From an uncultured Bacteroidales bacterium (GTDB lineage: Bacteria > Bacteroidota > Bacteroidia > Bacteroidales > Paludibacteraceae): a stretch of 64,000 nucleotides of DNA. Every line of letters begins with the position of its first letter. The stretch's first letter is position 1. Both the position numbers and the translations under genes were made by a program. The stretch lies in NCBI GenBank assembly GCA_900319005.1, contig ONMV01000003.1, positions 1 through 64,000 on the forward strand, given 5' to 3'. A model generated the notes under the pieces. That model ran no database searches and was not told where the DNA came from. It was given only the letters and a program-made list of their open reading frames with translations. This document shows, piece after piece, positions 33,934 through 41,782 of the stretch.

Positions 33934-34830
33934 ATGGATACACTTATTTCTATTATCGGCGGAGCGAATGTGGACTTAATAGCCACCTTGAACGATGCGT
34001 TCATCGCAGCAGACTCTAATCCCGGACACATAGATGCCGGTTATGGAGGTGTGGCGCGTAATATTGCCCATAACCTATCCTTATTAGGAGCCCGTACGCA
34101 GCTACTGACCATTTTCGGAGGAGACTTATTCGGAGGATTGCTGCATGACTACTGCAAGCAGCAAGGCATTGATATCCACTTATCCGAACGCGAACAGTCT
34201 TTGAGGAGCGGAATCTATCTATGCCTGAATAACCATGGGGGAGAGATGATTGCTGCGGTAGCAGATACGGAAGCCATTCGGGCTATCACACCTGAATGGT
34301 TAGCTAAACGAAGCGGAGAGATCAATATGGCGGAGTATGTAGTTGCAGATACAAACATCCCGGAAGATGCCATCCGATGGTTGATGGAGAACGTAACCGC
34401 ACCGCTTTTCATAGACGGAGTAAGTTCAACCAAAGCACATCGTGTTGTGAATGCGCTTAAAAAGTGTAAGTTGCCTTACCTACACACTCTCAAATTAAAC
34501 CTCAAGGAGGCATTGGCAGTGACCAACACCACTACACAAGCCGAAGCGGCACAATCATTGCTGAACTTAGGAGTAGCACATGTCTATATCACGATGGGTG
34601 CAGAGGGTGTCTATTGCCGCAATGCAGCAGAAGAATGGCTCTTTCCTGCACTACCCGGTGAGATAGTAAACACGACAGGTGCCGGCGATGCTTTTCTCGC
34701 AGGAGTAGTGTACGCACATGCCAAAGGAATCGATTTTCCGCAAACGGCGCAGTACGGTCTAATGGCGGCACGCGCCACACTGATGAGTTCAAAAGCCGTT
34801 AATCCGGATATTGCAAATATATTATTATAA
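33934..34830 (+). CDS. psuK: PfkB-family sugar kinase, likely pseudouridine kinase
   Basis: A 298-residue ribokinase-fold protein. N-terminal SIIGGANVDLIATL, GGVARNIAHNLSLLGA (PfkB motif 1), ITMGAEGVYCRNA and the anion-hole/catalytic block NTTGAGDAFLAG with the catalytic Asp. The family is broad, but the directly following psuG gene strongly suggests pseudouridine as substrate. The product, pseudouridine 5'-phosphate, is then cleaved by PsuG to uracil and ribose 5-phosphate. Six bases separate the two genes. Confidence 0.88.
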   Translation: MDTLISIIGGANVDLIATLNDAFIAADSNPGHIDAGYGGVARNIAHNLSLLGARTQLLTIFGGDLFGGLLHDYCKQQGIDIHLSEREQSLRSGIYLCLNNHGGEMIAAVADTEAIRAITPEWLAKRSGEINMAEYVVADTNIPEDAIRWLMENVTAPLFIDGVSSTKAHRVVNALKKCKLPYLHTLKLNLKEALAVTNTTTQAEAAQSLLNLGVAHVYITMGAEGVYCRNAAEEWLFPALPGEIVNTTGAGDAFLAGVVYAHAKGIDFPQTAQYGLMAARATLMSSKAVNPDIANILL

Positions 34831-34836
34831 GATAAA

Positions 34837-35760
34837 ATGATGAATAAATATTTATCTATCTCGCCGGAAGTGGCGAAAGCATTAGAAGAGGGCAAGCCGG
34901 TAGTTGCATTAGAATCTACTATCATCAGTCATGGAATGCCGTATCCACAGAATGTAGAGACGGCACTTCGAGTAGAACAAACGATCCGTGATAATGGAGC
35001 TATTCCAGCTACTATCGCAATCATCGGAGGCAAATTGAAAGCAGGTTGTACCCCCGATGAAATCGAGTATTTAGGGAAGAAAGGCCAATCCGTTATCAAA
35101 GCTTCGCGTCGCGATCTACCGGTATTGATTGCTCGGGGGGAAGACGGCGCCACGACCGTTACGACGACCATGATAATTGCCGCGATGGCAGGTATACATG
35201 TTTTTGCAACGGGCGGTATAGGAGGTGTTCACCGCGGAGCCCAACAGACTTTCGATATATCCGCAGACTTAGAGGAATTGGCACAGACACCTGTAATGGT
35301 AATCTGCGCCGGAGCCAAATCGATTCTGGATCTTGGATTAACTTTAGAGTATCTTGAGACGAAAGGAGTACCGGTTATCGGCTACGGAACAGAAGAGTTA
35401 CCGGCATTCTACACTCGTCACAGCGGTTTTGGTGTAGATTATCGGATAGATACGCCGGAAGAACTTGCAGCCGCTTTCAAAGCTAAATTAGAGTGCGGTC
35501 TGAAAGGCGGTATGCTGGTTACGAACCCTATCCCGGAGCAGTTCTCCATGCCGGCTGATGTGATTAACGCGGCTATAGAACAGGCACTTGCAGAAGCCAA
35601 TAAAAAAGGCATACACGGAAAACAATGTACACCTTTCTTATTAGCCAAAGTAAAAGACTTAACGGGAGGTGACAGCTTGGCGGCAAATATCCAACTCGTA
35701 CTCAATAATGCACGTTTGGCAGCCCTCACAGCAACTGCTATGACCCGAATCAATCTTTAG
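34837..35760 (+). CDS. psuG: Pseudouridine-5'-phosphate glycosidase
   Basis: A 307-residue protein of normal length for the family. [18 protein letters not shown] carries the substrate Glu, then [61 protein letters not shown] with the catalytic Lys, and [19 protein letters not shown]. The enzyme cleaves the C-glycosidic bond of pseudouridine 5'-phosphate. In the same window an RluA-type synthase makes pseudouridine in RNA, so synthesis and salvage are both represented. Its stop codon overlaps that of the convergent hit gene by three bases. Confidence 0.95.
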   Translation: MMNKYLSISPEVAKALEEGKPVVALESTIISHGMPYPQNVETALRVEQTIRDNGAIPATIAIIGGKLKAGCTPDEIEYLGKKGQSVIKASRRDLPVLIARGEDGATTVTTTMIIAAMAGIHVFATGGIGGVHRGAQQTFDISADLEELAQTPVMVICAGAKSILDLGLTLEYLETKGVPVIGYGTEELPAFYTRHSGFGVDYRIDTPEELAAAFKAKLECGLKGGMLVTNPIPEQFSMPADVINAAIEQALAEANKKGIHGKQCTPFLLAKVKDLTGGDSLAANIQLVLNNARLAALTATAMTRINL

Positions 35761-36164
35761 TTTTTCTCGATAGCCTCGGCAATGGAGTTGGCGATAAAGG
35801 CCATCTCCTCTGCCGGCAGGTTAAGTTTCGGATTGGTAAACAGCATATCTTTCTCCGAATTCATCGGAACCAAATGGATATGGACATGATTCACCTCCAT
35901 ACCCAAAACAGCTACCCCTACCCGCTTACAACCAGTTGCCGCTTTAATACCTTTAGCAACACGTTTGGCAAAATGCATGAGGCTTTCGTACTGCTCATCC
36001 GTGAGGTCAAACAAATAATCGCTCTCCGGCTCAGGAAGTTTAGGAATAACAAGCGTATGTCCTTTTACAAGCGGATTAATATCCAAGAAGGCATAGTTTT
36101 TCTCATCCTCCGCAACTTTATAGCTCGGAATCTCACCCTTAATGATTTTAGTAAAGATTGTCAT
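35757..36164 (-). CDS. hit: HIT family nucleotide hydrolase
   Basis: A 135-residue histidine-triad protein. [19 protein letters not shown] is the typical start, [14 protein letters not shown] the middle, and [11 protein letters not shown] the H-x-H-x-H active site with the central His as nucleophile. HIT hydrolases of this HinT type cleave AMP-linked substrates such as aminoacyl-adenylates or AMP-lysine. It follows greA by 34 nt on the same strand, so greA and hit probably share a transcript starting at the promoter 36885-36916. Confidence 0.92.
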   Translation of the reverse strand: MTIFTKIIKGEIPSYKVAEDEKNYAFLDINPLVKGHTLVIPKLPEPESDYLFDLTDEQYESLMHFAKRVAKGIKAATGCKRVGVAVLGMEVNHVHIHLVPMNSEKDMLFTNPKLNLPAEEMAFIANSIAEAIEKN

Positions 36165-36198
36165 TTCCTTTACAAATTAGTCATTTACGATATACCCA

Positions 36199-36669
36199 TT
36201 AGAGACTAATCTCAAGGATTTCGTACTCCATGAGTCCGGCAGGTACTTGCACTTGTGCAATCTCACCCACTTTCTTACCCATTAAACCTTTAGCGATCGG
36301 AGTAGTAACAGAGATCTTACCTTCCAGAGAGTTAGCCTCACCCTCGGTAACAAGTTGATATGTTTTCTCCTTTCCTGTTTTGATAACACGAACGCGCACT
36401 TTTGTCAAGATCTGGACCTCATCCGTTTTAATATCTTTGGTATCCAGCACGCGCGCCTCCATCAATTTTGCTTTGATGTGTGCAATCTTGCTTTCCAGAA
36501 CACCTTGTTCTTCTTTTGCGGCATCATACTCCGCATTTTCACTCAAGTCGCCTTTCTCGCGCGCTTCCGCAATAGCGGCAATCACACGCGGGCGCTCTAC
36601 AGTCTCCAACTGTTGGAGCTCTTCTTTCAATTTCTGTAGACCTTCTTCGGTCATGTACGTTACTGCCAT
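36199..36669 (-). CDS. greA: Transcription elongation factor GreA
   Basis: A 156-residue protein. The N-terminal coiled coil (LQKLKEELQQLETVERPRVI ... REKGDLSENAEYDAAKEEQG) contains the tip acidic residues D and E (GDLSENAEY) that reach into the RNA polymerase secondary channel; the C-terminal FKBP-like domain ends PIAKGLMGKKVGEIAQVQVP. It rescues backtracked polymerase by stimulating RNA cleavage. It lies six bases downstream of a 32-codon gene in an operon with a leader carrying two terminator-like hairpins. Confidence 0.95.
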   Translation of the reverse strand: MAVTYMTEEGLQKLKEELQQLETVERPRVIAAIAEAREKGDLSENAEYDAAKEEQGVLESKIAHIKAKLMEARVLDTKDIKTDEVQILTKVRVRVIKTGKEKTYQLVTEGEANSLEGKISVTTPIAKGLMGKKVGEIAQVQVPAGLMEYEILEISL

Positions 36670-36675
36670 AATATA

Positions 36676-36774
36676 TTAGTATTTTCTATTCAAAATCTCA
36701 GACGCAATGATTGCCTTGCGTACTTGCTCCATATCCGACAAATCCGGAAGTGTATTTTTATTGTCTTCAATCAT
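36676..36774 (-). CDS. Conserved-looking 32-residue protein ending EILNRKY
   Basis: A short open frame MIEDNKNTLPDLSDMEQVRK followed by AIIASEILNRKY and TAA, six bases before greA. The ending (RKAxIASEILNRKY) is a pattern I associate with small Bacteroidales proteins and with C-termini of longer ones, where an Arg-Lys-Tyr end follows a helix. The frame has good codon use, begins directly after a T7 run of a terminator-like hairpin and is tightly packed to greA, which argues for translation. Function unknown; possibly coupled to translation of greA. Confidence 0.65.
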   Translation of the reverse strand: MIEDNKNTLPDLSDMEQVRKAIIASEILNRKY

Positions 36775-36803
36775 AAAAAAATAAGGCCTTTGCCTCTTTT
36801 TGT

Positions 36804-36842
36804 TTAAAAACGAAAGGAAACTTCACAGCCTCCTTTCGCCAT
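36804..36842 (-). CDS. Possible 12-residue leader peptide upstream of the greA unit
   Basis: ATG GCG AAA GGA GGC ... TAA encodes MAKGGCEVSFRF and lies exactly over a perfect terminator hairpin (36806-36838). Ribosome movement through it would disrupt the hairpin. Existence is inferred only from position and structure. Confidence 0.3.
   Translation of the reverse strand: MAKGGCEVSFRF
36806..36838 (-). terminator. Attenuator-like terminator hairpin in the greA leader
   Basis: On the minus strand CGAAAGGA ... TCCTTTCG followed by TTTTT. It lies downstream of the promoter at 36885-36916 and upstream of the 32-codon gene. A second weaker hairpin (GAGGC-AAAG-GCCTT, then T7) directly abuts the start codon at 36774. 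Confidence 0.6.
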
Positions 36843-36884
36843 TAAACCTAAACCTTAACTATGAAAATTTATTTGTTTTCGATA

Positions 36885-36916
36885 CAAAAGTACTACAATT
36901 ATTTCATATGACCAAA
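36885..36916 (-). promoter_or_regulatory. Promoter of the greA-hit unit
   Basis: On the minus strand TTTG (36913-36916), 20-bp spacer, TACTTTTG (36885-36892). Leader of about 100 nt to the 32-codon gene. Confidence 0.7.
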
Positions 36917-36950
36917 TTTTTTAACAAAAAAATGCATATTTTATCATTTT

Positions 36951-38312
36951 TTACACCAATTCGCCTTTTAAAGTAGCAGCAGATGCCTCTAAAACACGAA
37001 TTTTAACTATATCTCCTATCTTCTGATCAGTACGCGGGAATACTACTGTTTTGTACTGTCCGGTACGTCCATACATGTCGTCATGGCTTCTTTTGGAGAA
37101 ACCCTCAACGAGTACTTCCACCACATTTCCCACCTCTCGTTGGTTAGACTCAAGGGAGAGTTGTGTTTGGAGGGCAATAATTTCGTTGAGTCGTCTCACT
37201 TTTTCTTCCTCGGGTATATTATCCGGCAGATGCTTTTGGGCATACGTTCCCGGTCTCTCGGAGTATTTGAACATAAATGCGCTATCAAACCCCACCTCTC
37301 GCATGAGACTGAGCGTCTGCGCGTGATCTTCGAGCGTTTCATCATGGAAACCGCAGAATATATCTGTGCTGATGGCAGCATCAGGTAAGATACGACGAAT
37401 CGCGGCAATACGCTCCAGATACCACTCACGGGTATATTTGCGGTTCATGAGTTTGAGGATGTGATTGGACCCCGACTGTACTGCCAAATGGATGAACTTA
37501 CAAAGGTTATCATGCCGACTGATCACTTCGAGCGTCTTATCTGACATATCTTTGGGATGGCTGGTGGTGAAACGGATACGCATATCCGGCACGGCTTCTG
37601 CAACTATTTCCAAGAGGTCTGCAAAGTCAATAGATTTACCCTCATCACCCGGGGTATAGCGATAGGAATTGACATTCTGACCAAGGAGAGTCACCTCTTT
37701 ATAACCACGTGCGTGGAGATCACGCACTTCGCTAAGTATCGATTCCACATCACGACTACGTTCACGTCCTCGTGTATAAGGGACCACGCAATAGGAACAG
37801 AAATTATTACAACCTCGCATAATGGAAACGAAGCCGCTGATGGATCGTCCAATGCGGGCAGGAATAATTTGGCGATACGTCTCAGTCGTGTTGAGTTCCA
37901 CATTCATCGCTTTATTCCCCTGCTCACATTGCGCCAGGAGGTTTGGAATATCCAAATATGCATCAGGTCCGGCTACAAAATCAACGCCGAAAGTATCAAT
38001 CAGTTCCTGCCCCATGCGCTCAGCCATACAACCGATGACTCCGATAATCGCTCGGCGATTATCAATTTGAAATTTGTGATTTGAGATTTGAGATTTATGA
38101 TTTCGCAAGAGTGCTTTCAGTTCACGCAGCCGCGAACCTACCTTCTGCTCCGCATTATCGCGGATGGAGCAGGTGTTCAGAATAATAACATCTGCATTCT
38201 CCCAAGTATCGGTCATTTCCGCCTCAGTTGTTTGCATAATAGCGGCCACTACCTCGCTATCAGCGACGTTCATTTGGCACCCATAAGTCTCAATATAGAA
38301 TTTTTTGGTCAT
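36951..38312 (-). CDS. miaB: tRNA-2-methylthio-N6-dimethylallyladenosine synthase MiaB
   Basis: A 453-residue radical SAM methylthiotransferase. N-terminal UPF0004 domain with KFYIETYGCQMN and three cluster Cys, radical SAM motif GCNNFCSYCVVPYTRG (CxxxCxxC), and a C-terminal TRAM domain (VLVEGFSKRSHDDMYGRTGQ). It adds a methylthio group to i6A37 in tRNAs reading UNN codons. The frame is open upstream to 38456 but runs through the tRNA-Pro on the other strand; ATG 38312 (MTKKFYIETYGC) is the family start. A stretch at about residues 70-84 (NHKSQISNHKFQIDN) derives from a CAAATCTCAAATCAC-type repeat related to that in priA. Confidence 0.95.
   Translation of the reverse strand: MTKKFYIETYGCQMNVADSEVVAAIMQTTEAEMTDTWENADVIILNTCSIRDNAEQKVGSRLRELKALLRNHKSQISNHKFQIDNRRAIIGVIGCMAERMGQELIDTFGVDFVAGPDAYLDIPNLLAQCEQGNKAMNVELNTTETYRQIIPARIGRSISGFVSIMRGCNNFCSYCVVPYTRGRERSRDVESILSEVRDLHARGYKEVTLLGQNVNSYRYTPGDEGKSIDFADLLEIVAEAVPDMRIRFTTSHPKDMSDKTLEVISRHDNLCKFIHLAVQSGSNHILKLMNRKYTREWYLERIAAIRRILPDAAISTDIFCGFHDETLEDHAQTLSLMREVGFDSAFMFKYSERPGTYAQKHLPDNIPEEEKVRRLNEIIALQTQLSLESNQREVGNVVEVLVEGFSKRSHDDMYGRTGQYKTVVFPRTDQKIGDIVKIRVLEASAATLKGELV
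38060..38105 (-). repeat. Translated CAAATCTCAAATC-type repeat in miaB
   Basis: Minus strand AATCATAAATCTCAAATC continuing TCAAATCACAAATTTC; in frame, encoding NHKSQISNHKFQIDN in the N-terminal domain where other MiaB proteins have a short loop. Confidence 0.7.
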
Positions 38313-38336
38313 TTTCGTTAAAAAAAGTGCAATAAA

Positions 38337-38368
38337 TTTGCGTATATCAATTTTTTGTTGTACCTTTG
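38337..38368 (+). promoter_or_regulatory. Promoter of tRNA-Pro
   Basis: TTTG (38337-38340), 20-bp spacer, TACCTTTG (38361-38368), 24 nt before the tRNA. Confidence 0.75.
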
Positions 38369-38392
38369 CACCCGCTTTTGGAAAAAAGCGTT

Positions 38393-38466
38393 CGGGAAGT
38401 GGCGCAGCCCGGTAGCGCAACGGTCTGGGGGACCGGAGGTCGCGTGTTCGAATCACGTCTTCCCGA
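38393..38466 (+). tRNA. tRNA-Pro, anticodon GGG
   Basis: CGGGAAG acceptor pairs with CTTCCCG; D arm GGCGCAGCCCGGTAGCGC; anticodon loop CTGGGGG (GGG); T arm CGTGTTCGAATCACG; discriminator A at 38466. CCA is not encoded (CAA follows). Confidence 0.95.
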
Positions 38467-38467
38467 C

Positions 38468-38496
38468 AAAGATGGTTTAACGACCATCTTTTTTTA
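38468..38496 (+). terminator. Terminator of tRNA-Pro
   Basis: AAAGATGGT pairs with ACCATCTTT around TTAACG, followed by a T run. The stop codon of the convergent porW-like gene lies in this T run. Confidence 0.85.
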
Positions 38497-41106
38497 TTTT
38501 ACAAGCGGAAGGTTCACTTCTGCAACAGGGAGGACGTCAATTCCGATGAGAACAGCCTGCATATGCGCATCTTTACGGACAAGACCGATCCACCAATCCG
38601 CTTCGTCCATATCGGCAAATCCGCTTACACGCAAAGCACAACCTTCTCCCAGAATCGGCATTTTCTGCAACTCGAAATCGCGGATAAGGAACTGTGAGAA
38701 GTTAAACAACGCTACTTCGTACAGCAGCTCATTAAGTGCTTGCTCATCCGCCTGCTTCATTCGCAGTAAAACGACGCTTGCTTGTTTGCGATCGTTGCTC
38801 CATTGTTGGGTTTGTTCTTCTTGCTCAGGTTGCTCTTGCGTAACCTGACCACGTTTATCAGCCAAGGTAGCGGTAGAACCGCCTTTCTTACTCTCCATAC
38901 CCTGCCCCATCATTGCGAGCATATCTTTCGCCATGGCACCAATCTCCGTTTCACCATATGCTTCCACAATATGCTGCAATTCCTTCACGAAAGCATCTTG
39001 TTTTTCCGTACGAGCCACAGACACCGCATTAAGGAATAGGAAGCGCGGCATAAGCTCACTCTGCGGGAAGTTCGTTTCCGCATATTGCTTGTTAGACTTC
39101 ACCTCTTTGAAGCGACCATGCGTATAAGCCACATAAGTTGCCTCATAAAGCGAATCCTGCTCCGCCAACATACGTCGCATGCGGGCAATATACTCAGGAT
39201 TGTTACGCAAAGCGCGTAACTGTTGTTCCTCATAGATTGTCGCCAATGACGGGTGACCTGCGAATCGCTCCTCCAGTTCGCGTAAGATCTCCGCAGCAAG
39301 CTGCTCGTCCTCTACTTTATCGCGATAGATATAATAGAGATCCACCATTGCTTGTCGCAATAGACTGTCGCTCACCTCCATTTGCTGCGGTGTACGCGGA
39401 ATCTGCTGGAGATAATATTCCGGTTTATGGATGTCGGTTTCGTATGCCTGCTGCGGTTGTTTGATAGAATCGGAAGCTAACATAACTGAATCCGTTTCCT
39501 CATTGTAGGTCTCTTCATCGAAAGCGACTGACACTTGTTTATTCTGTCTGCGCCAGTTATCTTCGAGCGCGCGACTTCCCCATCTGCGGCGCCATTCCTG
39601 CTGCCCCTGCTTAATCAGTTGCTGGTTGTAGAAATACCACTCGCCCTTTTGGAAAGCTCCTGCCCCTAACATATTAGCCGTATTGACACTGCGCGGTTTC
39701 ATACCATCGCGCGCTATTTCACGAGCCTCATCTGCCTGTTTGGTAGAATCCGCTTTCTCAGAGGCAATGAGATCGGCAATTATTTTATCTACTATAACGC
39801 GTTGTTCTTGTTCAGACTTTGTACTCAACCGCTGAAGCGAATCTTGCAATTGCATCTGAGTATATGCGAGAATGAGCTCATCCAGCACCTCGGAGCGCTT
39901 TCTGATACGAATATAGGTAGGATTATCGGCAGTGAGTATGTTTATCGCTTCCCGATAGCAGGGTTGCGCTTGCGGATACGCGCGTACCTCATAATATAAA
40001 TCACCCGCGCGCACGAGGACATCCGCTTTCGATGACCCGGCTTGCGTAGCTTCCGCAATGGCTTTCTCATACATATCGAGTGCTTTCGCTGTATCGCGGT
40101 TGGCGAGGTAAATATTACCCATAGCACCATATATCTGGTCGAGTTTATCTTTGTACTTTGACTGTTTGGTCATCGTACGCAGTTTCTTTATGGAGTTTTT
40201 TCCGCCCAGTTCCGCCATACGAATACGGGCATTGAAATCCATCTCAATCGGCGGTGCCATCCGCACAACCGATTTGTATGCACTAATAGCTTCGTTTCGT
40301 TTTCCCTCCATCTCGTATAACTGACCTAATACATAGGAGAATCGCGGACGATAGATCTTTCGTTTCTCGGAAGGAATAGCCAGTTTGACAAAGGGAATAG
40401 CAGCGTGGTATTGCTTGCCTTTGAGCAGCACATCCGCTTTAACGGCGGAATAGAGTTTTGCATGTTTCTTGCTTAGTGCATCTATCTGCACACGCTGCAG
40501 CATATCTTCCGCTTCATATTGCCATCCCATCTCAGCATACGCACGCGCAATCCATAACTGGCTTTGCGCAATCATATCTGCATCATTCTGATAATGATTG
40601 ATGATATACTTGAAGGTGCTTACAGCACCTAAGAAATTTCCTTTATGAAACTCCGCCTCGCCCAATCGAATCCAAGCAAGACGCATATTGGCATTGAACT
40701 CCTCGGATTTCAGCCATTCTTTATATTTGGGGTCAGAGGATTTCTTGGGGTTGCGTTTCGGTTTAGCTTTTATTGAATGTAACTTGATACATTTGCGGCA
40801 TTTCTCTATGGTCTTATCCATCTGGGAAGAGGCAGCTTCTGCTGCTTTATGATTGGATACGGGATAGAGATTAAGCACCTGACTATAGTCATCCGTATTG
40901 GCATCACGGATGGCTTTTAAACCCTCATCATAAGCTATATTGCCATTGTAGAGGATATTATATTTGACTTTTGTTTGATGGAACGAACGAGTCGCCCATG
41001 TGTTTTTCTGGGTTGAACAGGAAGAAATGGACAAATGCAAACTGAAAATCGAAAGGACCATTAACCCTCTCAAAACACTTCTATATATCTCTCTTGTATT
41101 TTTCAC
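38494..41106 (-). CDS. porW: TPR lipoprotein of the type IX secretion system (PorW/SprE type)
   Basis: An 870-residue lipoprotein: signal peptide ending LSISSC (lipidated Cys at 30), then STQKNTWATRSFHQTKVKYN and ILYNGNIAYDEGLKAI, the characteristic beginning of PorW/SprE. Many TPR-like helical repeats follow (LGEAEFHKGNFLGAVSTFKY, GAMGNIYLANRDTAKALDMY), then a Glu/Gln-rich middle part and a C-terminal domain. PorW/SprE is needed for T9SS export and links the PorK/PorN ring to the outer-membrane channel. Its location next to large proteins with T9SS-like C-termini supports this role. 15 nt separate it from tsaB. Confidence 0.85.
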   Translation of the reverse strand: MKNTREIYRSVLRGLMVLSIFSLHLSISSCSTQKNTWATRSFHQTKVKYNILYNGNIAYDEGLKAIRDANTDDYSQVLNLYPVSNHKAAEAASSQMDKTIEKCRKCIKLHSIKAKPKRNPKKSSDPKYKEWLKSEEFNANMRLAWIRLGEAEFHKGNFLGAVSTFKYIINHYQNDADMIAQSQLWIARAYAEMGWQYEAEDMLQRVQIDALSKKHAKLYSAVKADVLLKGKQYHAAIPFVKLAIPSEKRKIYRPRFSYVLGQLYEMEGKRNEAISAYKSVVRMAPPIEMDFNARIRMAELGGKNSIKKLRTMTKQSKYKDKLDQIYGAMGNIYLANRDTAKALDMYEKAIAEATQAGSSKADVLVRAGDLYYEVRAYPQAQPCYREAINILTADNPTYIRIRKRSEVLDELILAYTQMQLQDSLQRLSTKSEQEQRVIVDKIIADLIASEKADSTKQADEAREIARDGMKPRSVNTANMLGAGAFQKGEWYFYNQQLIKQGQQEWRRRWGSRALEDNWRRQNKQVSVAFDEETYNEETDSVMLASDSIKQPQQAYETDIHKPEYYLQQIPRTPQQMEVSDSLLRQAMVDLYYIYRDKVEDEQLAAEILRELEERFAGHPSLATIYEEQQLRALRNNPEYIARMRRMLAEQDSLYEATYVAYTHGRFKEVKSNKQYAETNFPQSELMPRFLFLNAVSVARTEKQDAFVKELQHIVEAYGETEIGAMAKDMLAMMGQGMESKKGGSTATLADKRGQVTQEQPEQEEQTQQWSNDRKQASVVLLRMKQADEQALNELLYEVALFNFSQFLIRDFELQKMPILGEGCALRVSGFADMDEADWWIGLVRKDAHMQAVLIGIDVLPVAEVNLPLVK

Positions 41107-41121
41107 TTTTAACCTTTCACT

Positions 41122-41775
41122 TTAAACGAGTCCTTTAACATGACTCTGCGCTGCAATAAACTCTTTGAGATAAAATGGCTCGTAATACGCCAAATCCTTA
41201 CCTTCCAGTTTCTTGTTCCCTTTTTCTGCTAACATTCCCACGTACTGCGCTTCGGGGACAATATCAGGAACAAAATGCCAATTATGCTTCGTAAACACTT
41301 CTGCACATTTCTCCGCGCCGTCACCGAAATAATAAACATCTGCTTCTCCTGAATATAAACTATCTTCGTTCTCCACTACAACGGCCTTAGTCTCCCCATC
41401 TATCATCGTATAGATTTCCATCCTCCTTGCATCAATCATCGGTATCATGAAAGCATCCTTGACACCTGATGCTACTTTAAGCACTTCGAGCGTAGATACG
41501 GCAATCAGTGGAATTTCCAGACCATAGCATAATCCCTTCGCAGTACTGGCTCCGATTCGCAAACCGGTATAACTACCGGGACCTTCACTCAATGCGACAG
41601 CATTTACGGTCAGGTTTTCCTTACGAGCGAACTGGAGTAATTCCTCTATATACAAAGGCAGCAACTGCGAATGGTTACCTCCTTTGAAGGATATACATTG
41701 TTTGATCGGCTCGCCATCCTTGCAGATAGCGGCCGAACAAACAGAAGTACTTGTTTCAATACAAAATATCGTCAT
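41122..41775 (-). CDS. tsaB: tRNA threonylcarbamoyladenosine biosynthesis protein TsaB
   Basis: A 217-residue ASKHA-fold protein. ILCIETSTSVCSAAI-like start (TIFCIETSTSVCSAAI), NHSQLLPLYIEELL, and the diagnostic ALSEGPGSYTGLRIGASTAKGL are all present. TsaB forms a complex with TsaD and TsaE to make t6A37 in tRNAs reading ANN codons. It is embedded between the outer-membrane protein gene (7 nt upstream) and the porW-like gene (15 nt downstream), a housekeeping gene within an envelope cluster. Confidence 0.95.
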   Translation of the reverse strand: MTIFCIETSTSVCSAAICKDGEPIKQCISFKGGNHSQLLPLYIEELLQFARKENLTVNAVALSEGPGSYTGLRIGASTAKGLCYGLEIPLIAVSTLEVLKVASGVKDAFMIPMIDARRMEIYTMIDGETKAVVVENEDSLYSGEADVYYFGDGAEKCAEVFTKHNWHFVPDIVPEAQYVGMLAEKGNKKLEGKDLAYYEPFYLKEFIAAQSHVKGLV

Positions 41776-41782
41776 ATGCGTA

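Noticed and set aside
38313-38456. N-terminal extension of MiaB
   Set aside because: It is the antisense of tRNA-Pro and its promoter; the family start is at 38312.
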